Part shown: positions 1-7,745 of the stretch, in pieces
Position numbering within the stretch: the stretch's first letter is position 1
How the letters are laid out: each line of letters begins with the position of its first letter
Assembly (NCBI RefSeq): GCF_900112755.1
Contig: NZ_FOMW01000002.1
Coordinates: 124,001-188,000, forward strand
Length of the DNA: 64,000 bases
Reading direction: 5' to 3'
Source: Sulfitobacter brevis
GTDB lineage: Bacteria; Pseudomonadota; Alphaproteobacteria; Rhodobacterales; Rhodobacteraceae
The notes under the pieces: generated by a model
The model's database searches: none
The model's input: the letters and a program-made list of their open reading frames with translations, nothing else
What the model was told of the DNA's origin: nothing
Made by a program: the position numbers and the translations under genes

Positions 1-358
1 CAAACGGGGTCTCCGCCATCGTCGGGCCGCTCACGGTGCGGGCTTCGGCCTCGGGCACCACCTGCCAGATCGTGCCAGCTTGCACAGCCGTAAAGCCGCG
101 CACCCGAAGAATGGACTGAAACAGCGACCAGACGCCTTCCTTGTCCAGCGCTTGCGCCGAAACCACGGTCACATCACCGATCAAGCCCGGATCAAGCACC
201 AGCGTGCGACCCGTAATTTCAGAAATCTGCTCGACCAGCACCGAAATATCGGCGTCGCGCAGATTGATAACAAAGGTATCTTGCGCTTGCGCCGGCAATG
301 GCAGCGCCAGCGCTGCAGCCAGTACGGCCGCGCAGAAATATGAGGAAGGATGCTTCAT
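1..358 (-). CDS. gspD: Type II secretion secretin GspD, N-terminal part (runs off window)
   Basis: The frame reads leftward from an ATG at 358-356 to the window edge, giving about 119 residues. It begins with a signal peptide (Lys/His start, Ala/Leu core, probable cleavage after AQA). An N0-type secretin domain follows, with the segment INLRDADISVLVEQ and then a GRTLVLDP stretch. GspD forms the outer-membrane ring through which folded substrates leave. Its ATG overlaps the gspC stop (ATGA), so it is translated together with gspC and closes the leftward gspGHICD unit seen here. The pore-forming part lies outside the window. Identity rests on the N-terminal domain and on the neighbouring gsp genes. 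Confidence 0.88.
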   Translation of the reverse strand, partial: MKHPSSYFCAAVLAAALALPLPAQAQDTFVINLRDADISVLVEQISEITGRTLVLDPGLIGDVTVVSAQALDKEGVWSLFQSILRVRGFTAVQAGTIWQVVPEAEARTVSGPTMAETPF

Positions 359-1221
359 TGCAGGGGGAACGACATCACGATGGTCTGCCCGTCCCTTTCG
401 ACTTCGATGCGCGCAAGACCGGATTCGGCCACGACATCATAGAGATCGCGGTCCTTATCGACATTGCCCACGACTTGCCCGTTTACAGATTTCACTAGAT
501 CACCTGCCCTCAACCCTGCACGATTAACACCGACGTCATGCTTTTCCGCGATCCTATAGCCATTATCGGTGGGCACCAAACCTATTGTATCCAGAACCTG
601 TGCGGGATTGGCGCTGATGCGGTCGCGCCACATGTTGATGAAATCCTGTGTTGTCGTCGGCTGGGCGCGCTGCGCTGCATCCACCCGTTCGCTGGCCGTC
701 ATGCCACTGCCCGAGGTTGCCAACGCCTGCAACCGTTCCAGACCCGTAGGAGCCGCTTCGGCCTCGGGGTCAATTTCCCTGCCCGCAAAAGATAAGATGC
801 TGGAAACGCCGTCTATTTCGATCGTGACATGGTCTTTTGCGACATCGGTCAACAAGACTTCGGGGGTGAGCGCATCACCCAGGCGGAAGTTGGCCTCGGT
901 GCCCGCCACGCTGATCAGAGCCAGCGACCGTGCCGGATCATCGCGCACAATAACGCCGAGCAACACCAGATCAACAGGCGGCGCCGCGACTTGCGCCTGT
1001 GGCGGTGCACTGGCGCTGCCGAACGGGGCAAGTGCGAGCGCCGGACCGATATCGACGCCGCCGGATGTTTCGGCCACAGGTGTTCTAAGCTGCGCGACGG
1101 GAGGCATCACACGGTCATGCCCGCGCAGATGCCAGCTCAGCGGCGCGGCGGCTGCGGCGACACTGCCCACGGCGAGCAGTGCAATCCCTGTCTGGAGCAA
1201 CGTCACGCGACTAAGCTTCAT
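355..1221 (-). CDS. gspC: Type II secretion protein GspC, PDZ-containing
   Basis: This 288-residue inner-membrane protein has one N-terminal transmembrane segment at about residues 6-28. A homology region follows at about 80-150 (it includes LVLLGVIVRDDPARS). A C-terminal PDZ-like domain lies at about 215-288, with GLRAGDLVKSVNGQ being typical. GspC links the inner-membrane platform to the secretin, and its PDZ domain is implicated in substrate recruitment in other species. The ATG overlaps the end of gspI and its stop overlaps the gspD start. Its place between gspI and gspD, rather than ahead of gspD, is part of the rearranged layout. Confidence 0.88.
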   Translation of the reverse strand: MKLSRVTLLQTGIALLAVGSVAAAAAPLSWHLRGHDRVMPPVAQLRTPVAETSGGVDIGPALALAPFGSASAPPQAQVAAPPVDLVLLGVIVRDDPARSLALISVAGTEANFRLGDALTPEVLLTDVAKDHVTIEIDGVSSILSFAGREIDPEAEAAPTGLERLQALATSGSGMTASERVDAAQRAQPTTTQDFINMWRDRISANPAQVLDTIGLVPTDNGYRIAEKHDVGVNRAGLRAGDLVKSVNGQVVGNVDKDRDLYDVVAESGLARIEVERDGQTIVMSFPLQ

Positions 1222-1586
1222 GACGCCGCTCCGCTATCGACATAGCCATCCAGCACATAGAGCGTCTGATCGGTCCCGGCGCGTGCGACCCGCAGGCTCA
1301 ACCGTTGCACATCACTGTCGGTGGTTTCAGCGCGGTCATAATCGACGTCGAAGGTAATTCCATACATCACAACACCGCGCCCCTCGGGCTCTAGCCCCAA
1401 CCGCAATTGCGTCAGGGCCTCCTCCGCCACCCAGCGCGCGGCGACGCGTCCGGTCAGTTCTGTGATCCGCTTGGTATGGCTTTCGGCGGCAGAGAGGAGC
1501 GATACCGCCCCCAGCGCCAAAACCGCCATCGCGACAAGCGCTTCGATCAGCGTGAAGCCTCTGTCTTTACCGTGATCTGCCGTCAT
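1218..1586 (-). CDS. gspI: Type II secretion minor pseudopilin GspI
   Basis: This is a 122-residue prepilin-like protein. The leader of about ten residues ends in Gly10, with the processing site G|FTLIEALVA and the conserved Glu at mature position 5. The hydrophobic N-terminal helix continues to about residue 32. The remainder fits the GspI globular domain (the helix ending in RWVAEEAL is characteristic). GspI forms the pseudopilus tip complex with GspJ and GspK. It overlaps gspH upstream and gspC downstream by 4 bp each. It is the only pseudopilin in this locus that has the usual Phe at mature position 1. Confidence 0.87.
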   Translation of the reverse strand: MTADHGKDRGFTLIEALVAMAVLALGAVSLLSAAESHTKRITELTGRVAARWVAEEALTQLRLGLEPEGRGVVMYGITFDVDYDRAETTDSDVQRLSLRVARAGTDQTLYVLDGYVDSGAAS

Positions 1587-2080
1587 GATCCCTGCCCCAC
1601 ACGTTCCGCATTGATGCCGTCAAAGGTAATCTGCTCGGCGCGACTGCCGCTCCACAACAATTCCAGCGCCAGAACTTTCCCGTCGTCCAGCCGCATATCG
1701 GCGGATAGCGTCGCTGATCCGGCGGTTTCACCAAGGCGCAGCCGGTCTGGCAAAATATGAGGTTCGGCCAACAGCGCCACCGAATGCGGCTCCCAACTGT
1801 CGCCCTGATACACAGAAAATCCGTAGGACTGGGCGGTCCAGTCAAAGCGCATTGCCGAGCCGGTCAGGATCACCTCATCCGCCGCCCTGTTAAGCCTTGC
1901 GACCAGCAGATCAGCCTGCTGCCCCGCCACATCTCCGCGCCCGCCATTCCCGACGCTGAGCGCGACCGTGCCCGCCATCACGCCCACCAATACCAGCACC
2001 ACCAAGACCTCGATCAGCGTCACGCCTGCGTCAGCAGCACCGCCGCCGCGTGTCTGTCTCGGCAGGGCCGGATGCCTCAT
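1583..2080 (-). CDS. gspH: Type II secretion minor pseudopilin GspH
   Basis: This 165-residue protein has a 19-residue basic leader and a prepilin cleavage motif DAG|VTLIEVLVV, with Glu at mature position 5. A long hydrophobic helix follows, then a beta-rich domain resembling GspH/FimT (NRAADEVILTGSAMRFDW). GspH caps the major pseudopilin shaft below the I-J-K tip. Mature residue 1 would be Val instead of Phe. The start overlaps the gspG stop by 4 bp, so translational coupling is likely. GspH rather than GspG is favoured by its position and by the absence of the GspG calcium loop. Confidence 0.84.
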   Translation of the reverse strand: MRHPALPRQTRGGGAADAGVTLIEVLVVLVLVGVMAGTVALSVGNGGRGDVAGQQADLLVARLNRAADEVILTGSAMRFDWTAQSYGFSVYQGDSWEPHSVALLAEPHILPDRLRLGETAGSATLSADMRLDDGKVLALELLWSGSRAEQITFDGINAERVGQGS

Positions 2081-2568
2081 TTGTTGGCCTGTGTCTGGCC
2101 GTGCACGATATCGGCCGCCGTACCTTCACCGCCCGGCGCGCCATCGCCGCCGAGTGACATCAGATCAAACCCGCCCGTATCGCCCGGTGAGCGGTAGAGG
2201 TAATCGTTGCCCCAAGGGTCAATCGGGACCGCCGTTAGATAGCCATCCGCCACCCAATTGCGCGGCTCGGGCGGGGCTGTCGGGCGCACGGCCAATGCCT
2301 CAAGCCCTTGCGCGGTGGTCGGATAGTTCTGATTGTCGAGACGGTAAAGCTCCAACGCCGAACCGATGGCACGGATATCGGACTGGGCCACAGTCATCCG
2401 CGCCTCATCCGGACGGCCAATAACATTGGGCACAATGATCGCGGCGACCAAGGCGATAATTACCAAAACCACCATCATCTCGATCAAGGTCACACCAGCA
2501 TCAGGCCCGTGCGTGCGCCTCGCCTTACTGTCAAAGGCGCGATGGCGTGGCATTTTCTTAAGACCCAT
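2077..2568 (-). CDS. gspG: Type II secretion major pseudopilin GspG
   Basis: The chosen ATG at 2568 follows an AAGGGA ribosome-binding site and gives 163 residues; an upstream in-frame start at 2604 has no such site. A basic leader ends at Gly25 and the processing site reads DAG|VTLIEMMVV. The body has the GspG hallmarks YPTTAQGLEAL and IDPWGNDYLY. Near the end is the Ser/Gly/Asp-rich calcium-binding loop (SLGGDGAPGGEG). GspG polymerises into the periplasmic pseudopilus that pushes substrates through GspD. It heads the leftward unit and is divergent from gspL across a 74-bp gap that must hold both promoters. Confidence 0.9.
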   Translation of the reverse strand: MGLKKMPRHRAFDSKARRTHGPDAGVTLIEMMVVLVIIALVAAIIVPNVIGRPDEARMTVAQSDIRAIGSALELYRLDNQNYPTTAQGLEALAVRPTAPPEPRNWVADGYLTAVPIDPWGNDYLYRSPGDTGGFDLMSLGGDGAPGGEGTAADIVHGQTQANK

Positions 2569-2642
2569 GAAACTGTTTCCCTTGTGTAGACGTGGCTGTA
2601 GCATAGTATCGCAACAGCGGGATCGAGAAAAGGCAATAATTC

Positions 2643-3806
2643 GTGACTAATCAAAGCATTAGCGCGCCAGACGCAGCCTTTGGGCTGCCAGTCGGCATGC
2701 CTGCTGACACTGCGCAATCTGCCTTGCCTGCCTATCCTTCACTTTCACTGACCCGCAGGGCTGCGCAATATGGGGCAATGCTGCGCGGCGGTCCGCCAGT
2801 CTTGGTCCCCGCCGAGGTGATCGCTGCCCATATCGTGACGCTGCCCAAAGCCGGATCGCGCCAGCGGGCCGCCTTGCTCACCTATGCGGTGGAAGACCGG
2901 ATTGCCGCGCCGATTGACACCGTTCAAGTCGTCCACGGCCCCTTGGCCACATCAGGCGCAGGCGAAACACTGGCGCTGGTGCTTGCCCGCACTGTCTTTG
3001 CAGCATTCGAGACGCAGCCCCGTCCCGCCCTGCCCGATTTCCTCTTGATCCCCCGCCCCGTGGCCTCAGCGCAGAACCCCGCCTGGGCGGCTTGGCGCGA
3101 TGGTGACCGAGTAGTGGTCCGGTCCTCGGACGGGACAGGTTTTGCCACGCCGGTCGAGATTCTGCCCATCCTCTGGGCGCGGGCGGGCAAGCCAACGCTG
3201 ACCTCGCTGGCCGCAGCCTTGCCAGATAGTCTGCCCGCGCAGGACCTCTCTGCCGCCCCGCCGCCGCCTGATCCGCTCGATATGGCATTCAGCTTTGCCC
3301 GCCTGCGCCAAGACAGTGCCAACCGGCGCGGCATTGCCTTGTTTGTCGGTTCAGCGCTGGTGGCCGCGTTGATCGTGCATGTCGCACTGGCGATGTTTGA
3401 TCTGTCGGCGCTACGCCGCCTCGCCCAGCAAGAGCGCGCCCAGGCACAAGCCGCGATTGCCGCCCCTTTGCCCGGCATCACCTTGGAAAGCAGCGATATT
3501 AACGCGATCCTCGCGCGCCTTGCGCCTGTCGCGGCGGTCCAACAGCAAGGCACCTTCCTGCCACTGCTCAGCGATGTCACTGCAGCGATGGCAGGGTTGC
3601 CGACCCCTGTCAGCTTTCGCAGGCTTGCATGGGGTGCGCAGGAGAGCAGCCTCGTAGTGCTGGTCGAGGGGCGCGGTTTGGATGACCTGCAACAGTTGCA
3701 ACAAATTCTGGAACAACAAGGCTTTAGCGTGCGCAGTGGTGCCGCCAACGCCAACGGCGGTGCCGCAGAGGTCGAGATGCGGATCAGTCGCGGGGCCAGT
3801 CAATGA
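2643..3806 (+). CDS. gspL: Type II secretion platform protein GspL
   Basis: The frame gives 387 residues from a GTG at 2643, preceded by AAGG at a suitable distance; an ATG at 2697 is an alternative start. A cytoplasmic actin-like domain occupies about the first 220 residues (LPKAGSRQRAALLTYAVEDR). A single transmembrane segment lies at about 230-250, followed by a periplasmic ferredoxin-like domain. GspL anchors the ATPase GspE to the membrane and partners GspM. It is the first gene of the rightward gspLMEF unit and overlaps gspM by 4 bp. Family similarity is moderate, but the topology and context are convincing. Confidence 0.8.
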   Translation: MTNQSISAPDAAFGLPVGMPADTAQSALPAYPSLSLTRRAAQYGAMLRGGPPVLVPAEVIAAHIVTLPKAGSRQRAALLTYAVEDRIAAPIDTVQVVHGPLATSGAGETLALVLARTVFAAFETQPRPALPDFLLIPRPVASAQNPAWAAWRDGDRVVVRSSDGTGFATPVEILPILWARAGKPTLTSLAAALPDSLPAQDLSAAPPPPDPLDMAFSFARLRQDSANRRGIALFVGSALVAALIVHVALAMFDLSALRRLAQQERAQAQAAIAAPLPGITLESSDINAILARLAPVAAVQQQGTFLPLLSDVTAAMAGLPTPVSFRRLAWGAQESSLVVLVEGRGLDDLQQLQQILEQQGFSVRSGAANANGGAAEVEMRISRGASQ

Positions 3807-4258
3807 AGGCCTTTAACGCCCTGAGCACGCGGGAAAAAATCCTCATCCTCGCAGTTTTGCCTCTAGTCGCATTGTTTGCGGGCTACCGCTTTGTCTGGCA
3901 GCCTGTGCAGGCCGCAAGAAGCGAAGCGCGGGCCGAAATCGCAGCTTACCGCCTGGTCACCGACACCGCCGCATTGGCGCAACGCGGCGAGGCCCCTGCG
4001 CCCCGCGCGATCAACGACACGCCGATTGCAACCCGCATCACCCGCTCGGCGGAAGCCGCGGGTCTTTCCTTGCGGCGGATCGAACCTGACGGGCAAGGCA
4101 GCCGTGTAACGCTGGACGACACACCTTTTGCCACAGTGCTGACCTGGCTCGCCGATCTTGAGCAAACTGACGCAGTGACTGTTCGTGCGCTTGAAATCGA
4201 CCGTCGCCCCGAACCGGGCGTCGTCTCGGCCCGATTGCTGCTTGAGGTCTTGCCATGA
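3803..4258 (+). CDS. gspM: Type II secretion platform protein GspM
   Basis: This 151-residue protein has a short basic N-terminus, one transmembrane helix at about residues 12-32, and a periplasmic ferredoxin-like domain (FATVLTWLADLEQ...VTVRALEIDR). GspM pairs with GspL in the inner-membrane assembly platform. Its start overlaps the gspL stop and its stop overlaps the gspE start (ATGA at both joints). Length and topology match the GspM family. Sequence conservation in this family is low, so position adds much of the confidence. Confidence 0.8.
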   Translation: MKAFNALSTREKILILAVLPLVALFAGYRFVWQPVQAARSEARAEIAAYRLVTDTAALAQRGEAPAPRAINDTPIATRITRSAEAAGLSLRRIEPDGQGSRVTLDDTPFATVLTWLADLEQTDAVTVRALEIDRRPEPGVVSARLLLEVLP

Positions 4259-5754
4259 ATGACATGCCCCCCGCCGCACGGCTTGCTTACGGCTTTGCGC
4301 AAACCAATGGCGTTGTGCTGTCGCACCGGTCGGGCAGCACTTTTTGCCAGTTTCGCGCCGATGCGCCTTTTGAGGCACTGATTGAAGCGCAGCGTATCCA
4401 CGGCGGCCCCCTGCCTTACGAAGAAATCACCGCAGCCGAGTTCGAGGCGATCCTTGGCACGCTTTACCGCGATTCTGCGACCGAAGCAGCGCAGGTGGCG
4501 GCGGATGCCGATGATGATCTGGCTTCGCTGGCCGATACCGCCGCCTCTGTTGACGATTTGCTGGCGCAGAACGACGATGCCCCGGTAGTGCGGCTGATCA
4601 ATGCACTGCTGCTGGAGGCCGTCAAGGAAGGCGCCTCGGACGTGCATATCGAGACCGAGGAGCGCCGCCTTCTGGTCCGATTCCGCGTTGACGGGGTACT
4701 GCGCGAAGTGCTGAGCCCCAAGCGCGCATTGGCGCCGCTGCTGACCAGCCGGATCAAGGTGATGGGCAAGCTCGACATCGCTGAAAAACGTCTGCCGCAG
4801 GACGGGCGCGTATCACTGCGTGTGGGCGGCTATGATCTGGATGTGCGGATTTCCACCATCCCCTCGCAGTTCGGCGAACGTGTGGTGCTGCGATTGCTGG
4901 ACCGTGGCCAGACCCTGCGCGGCATTGACCATTTGGGGCTGTCCGAGCGGGATAATGGCGCGCTCAAACGCATCCTGTCACGCCCCGATGGCATGGTCTT
5001 GGTTACTGGACCTACAGGTTCGGGTAAAACCACCACGCTTTATGCCGGCCTTGATATGCTCAACGACCGACAGCGCAATATCATGACGGTCGAAGACCCC
5101 ATCGAATACACGATGGACGGTGTCGGCCAGATGCAGGTCAATGCCAAGACCGATCTGAGCTTTGCCCGTGGATTGCGCGCCATTTTGCGCCAAGACCCCG
5201 ATGTGATCATGGTCGGCGAAATCCGCGACCGCGAGACGGCGCAGATCGCTGTTGAATCGGCGATGACCGGTCACCTTGTGATCTCCACCCTGCACACCAA
5301 CACGGCTATCGGCGCGGTGGCGCGACTGGTCGAAATGGGGGTGGAGCGGTTCTTGCTGGCCCCGATGCTGCGCGGGTTGATCGCGCAGCGGTTGGTGCGG
5401 CGAAATTGCCCCGAATGTCTGGGCGACCACCTTGTTACTCCAGCAGAAAGTGACCTGCTGGCGGGTAAAATCGCAGCTGGCGAGACAGTGCGTAAAAGTG
5501 CGGGCTGTGAGGCCTGCCACGACAGCGGCTATCGCGGGCGTCTGCCGCTCTACGAGGTGATCGAGATCGACACCGGGTTGGAGCGGATGATGCACGAAGG
5601 CGGATCGGAGGCGGCTTTGATCGCCGCTGCCCGCGCCCGCGGGCCTGGCATCCTGCTCGACGGTATCGAGAAAATGCGCGCCGGATTGACCACTGCCCAA
5701 GAGGTTGCCCGCGCGGTGCATGAGGATTCGGTTGTGCCACAGGATGTCTTCTGA
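4255..5754 (+). CDS. gspE: Type II secretion ATPase GspE
   Basis: This 499-residue cytoplasmic secretion ATPase has an N-terminal GspE-N region up to about residue 110. Next come the ADVH-type box (EGASDVHIETEE), Walker A GPTGSGKTTTLYAGL at about residue 252, an Asp box (TVEDPIEY), Walker B RQDPDVIMVGEIRD and a His box (STLHTNTA). Near residues 384-421 two Cys pairs (CPEC and CEAC) form the zinc-binding motif of GspE/PilB proteins. ATP hydrolysis drives pseudopilus assembly through GspL and GspF. It overlaps gspM and joins gspF by a TGATG overlap. All catalytic motifs are intact. Confidence 0.95.
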   Translation: MNDMPPAARLAYGFAQTNGVVLSHRSGSTFCQFRADAPFEALIEAQRIHGGPLPYEEITAAEFEAILGTLYRDSATEAAQVAADADDDLASLADTAASVDDLLAQNDDAPVVRLINALLLEAVKEGASDVHIETEERRLLVRFRVDGVLREVLSPKRALAPLLTSRIKVMGKLDIAEKRLPQDGRVSLRVGGYDLDVRISTIPSQFGERVVLRLLDRGQTLRGIDHLGLSERDNGALKRILSRPDGMVLVTGPTGSGKTTTLYAGLDMLNDRQRNIMTVEDPIEYTMDGVGQMQVNAKTDLSFARGLRAILRQDPDVIMVGEIRDRETAQIAVESAMTGHLVISTLHTNTAIGAVARLVEMGVERFLLAPMLRGLIAQRLVRRNCPECLGDHLVTPAESDLLAGKIAAGETVRKSAGCEACHDSGYRGRLPLYEVIEIDTGLERMMHEGGSEAALIAAARARGPGILLDGIEKMRAGLTTAQEVARAVHEDSVVPQDVF

Positions 5755-6971
5755 TGCCGGCGTTTGCCTATCAGGCCGTTGATCCGAATGGCAAAAATGC
5801 CAAGGGCATCATAGAGGCCGCCAGTGCGTCGGCCGCGCGCAGTGCCCTGCGCAGCCGCAAACTGGCGCCTGTCTCGGTCGAACCGACTGTGCTCAAGAAG
5901 GGCGCTGACGCACGCAAACCGCTGTTTTCACGATCCCGCATCTCGGGCCGTCAGTTGACGTTGGTTACGCGCCAGTTGGCCACGCTTGTTGGTTCGGGGA
6001 TCGGGGTGGAGCAGGCGTTGAAAACAGTTGCCGACCAGAGCAGCACCCCCGTTGTCTCGTCGCTTTTGCTTAATTTGCGCGGAGCGGTTCTGGACGGGCG
6101 CAGTTTCGCGCAAGCCTTGGGCGATTATCCCCAGACCTTTGGCGATTTCTACCGCGCCTCCGTCGCCGCCGGAGAGGCCTCGGGCCAGTTGGGTCAAGTG
6201 ATGGACCATCTGTCGGGCTTTGTTGAAACCCGTGCCAAGAACCGCCAGACTGTGCAACTCGCTTTGCTCTACCCTGCCATCCTCGCACTGGTGTCGCTGG
6301 CGGTGATCGTGGCGCTGCTGACCTTCGTGGTGCCCGATATCGTGCGGGTATTCACCTCGCGCGGGGCGGAGTTGCCTTTGCTGACGCGCACCCTGATTGC
6401 GCTGAGTGCCTTTATCAATCAATGGGGCTTGGTGGTTCTAGGGGGGATTGCAGGGGCCATTACCGGCATTGCCGCGCTGTTGCGGCGGCCTGCGATCCGG
6501 CTGCGTTGGCACCGGTTTCTGGCGCAGTTCCGGATAACCCGGGGGTTTTCGCTGAAAACCAATGCGGTGCAGTTTGCGGGCACTTTGGCAACATTGACTG
6601 TGAGCCGCGTGCCGCTGGTTGACGCGCTGGCCGCCGCCGCGCAGACCGTGCCGAACCTGCATATCCGCGCCAAGGTCATTCAAGCTGCAGCGCGGGTGCG
6701 CGAAGGTACGGCACTGTCGCGCGCGCTGGATGATGCGGGGGTGTTCCCACCGATGCTGATTGCCATGGTCGCCAGTGGCGAGGCGGGCGGTGTGCTCGGC
6801 ACAACACTGACCCGCGCGGCAGATGATCAGGCGCGCGATCTTAATGCACTAGTGGCGGCCTTGGTCGCTTTGGTCGAACCGGCGGTGCTGCTGTTGATGG
6901 GGGGCATTGTGATGCTTCTGGTGCTGTCGATCCTGCTACCAATCGTGAATCTGAACAATCTGGTGAATTGA
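5754..6971 (+). CDS. gspF: Type II secretion platform protein GspF
   Basis: This 405-residue polytopic protein has two GspF domains. The first is at about residues 65-190 (RQLTLVTRQLATLVGSG, and the ASVAAGEASGQLG signature). The second is at about 265-390 (LATLTVSRVPLVDAL, and MVASGEAGG). Hydrophobic segments lie at about 170-195, 222-242 and 375-398. GspF is the inner-membrane core that couples the ATPase to pseudopilin addition. It starts within the gspE stop and ends the gspLMEF unit 9 bp before the convergent gspN stop. Confidence 0.93.
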   Translation: MPAFAYQAVDPNGKNAKGIIEAASASAARSALRSRKLAPVSVEPTVLKKGADARKPLFSRSRISGRQLTLVTRQLATLVGSGIGVEQALKTVADQSSTPVVSSLLLNLRGAVLDGRSFAQALGDYPQTFGDFYRASVAAGEASGQLGQVMDHLSGFVETRAKNRQTVQLALLYPAILALVSLAVIVALLTFVVPDIVRVFTSRGAELPLLTRTLIALSAFINQWGLVVLGGIAGAITGIAALLRRPAIRLRWHRFLAQFRITRGFSLKTNAVQFAGTLATLTVSRVPLVDALAAAAQTVPNLHIRAKVIQAAARVREGTALSRALDDAGVFPPMLIAMVASGEAGGVLGTTLTRAADDQARDLNALVAALVALVEPAVLLLMGGIVMLLVLSILLPIVNLNNLVN

Positions 6972-6980
6972 GGCGAAGGG

Positions 6981-7745
6981 TCAGAACAGGGTGGCGAAAG
7001 GGTATTCAATAATCATCGGCCCGCCGGTGGGCATGCCCGGCACCAGCGTCGCGCCCTCGGGCTCCACCCGTAGGATCAGGCGTTGGTCGCCCGTCACTGT
7101 CACCTGCGCCAAAGTGCCGTCGCGGTCGCTGAGCACGGCGCGGGCGTCGCTGCCCTGCGCACTGAGATCAAGGGTCATTTGCGGGATCGCCGTGGCGCGA
7201 CCCAGAAGATCCTGGCAGGTGCCCGCGTCAATCTGGATCACGCCGCCCGCGCGGGCCGCGTCGCGTTGCCATGCCAGTGTCTGCACATCGACCACAGCGC
7301 GGGAGGTGCAGTCTTTCAACGGTGATCCCGGCAGCAGTGCCAACAAGCCCGGTCCTGCACGGCCCGCCACATCACTGGCCTCGGCGGCCCATGGCGATAC
7401 CGTCAAGATACCCGTGAGCTGCGTATCTGGGCCCTGCAAGGTCCAATCGGACACCGCGCGCGTGGTCAAAACCGACCAGCCGCGCAGATCCCAGTTCAGC
7501 GTATATCCGCCGTCGAGCGTTGCCCGCCCCTGCCATGCGCTGCCATTAAGCCCTGTGACTTGAGGTGGGAGTATGACAAGCTCGCGCACAGCCGAAGCGG
7601 GTAAAGTCACGATCAATGCTACCGCGTAAACGAGGACCGCAAAACATGTCAGACCCAGCAGAAAGACACTCCGGCGCAACCATCCACGGCGCGGTGGGAC
7701 GGGGGCTATCTCGACGTCGGATGCTGCTGGCTCTGTCTGGGTCAT
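6981..7745 (-). CDS. gspN: Type II secretion protein GspN
   Basis: Starting from ATG 7745, this 254-residue protein has a short cytoplasmic tail, one transmembrane helix at about residues 25-50 and a long periplasmic beta-rich domain. The domain has repeats of the GspN type (GLNGSAWQGRATLDGG, and LNWDLRG at the start). GspN is an accessory component of many type II systems. It lies on the opposite strand to gspF and to the lipoprotein gene. Its first codons overlap the start of that divergent gene by about 100 bp if both chosen starts are right. A TTG at about 7679 would shorten the overlap but lies close to the membrane helix. Confidence 0.75.
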   Translation of the reverse strand: MTQTEPAASDVEIAPVPPRRGWLRRSVFLLGLTCFAVLVYAVALIVTLPASAVRELVILPPQVTGLNGSAWQGRATLDGGYTLNWDLRGWSVLTTRAVSDWTLQGPDTQLTGILTVSPWAAEASDVAGRAGPGLLALLPGSPLKDCTSRAVVDVQTLAWQRDAARAGGVIQIDAGTCQDLLGRATAIPQMTLDLSAQGSDARAVLSDRDGTLAQVTVTGDQRLILRVEPEGATLVPGMPTGGPMIIEYPFATLF

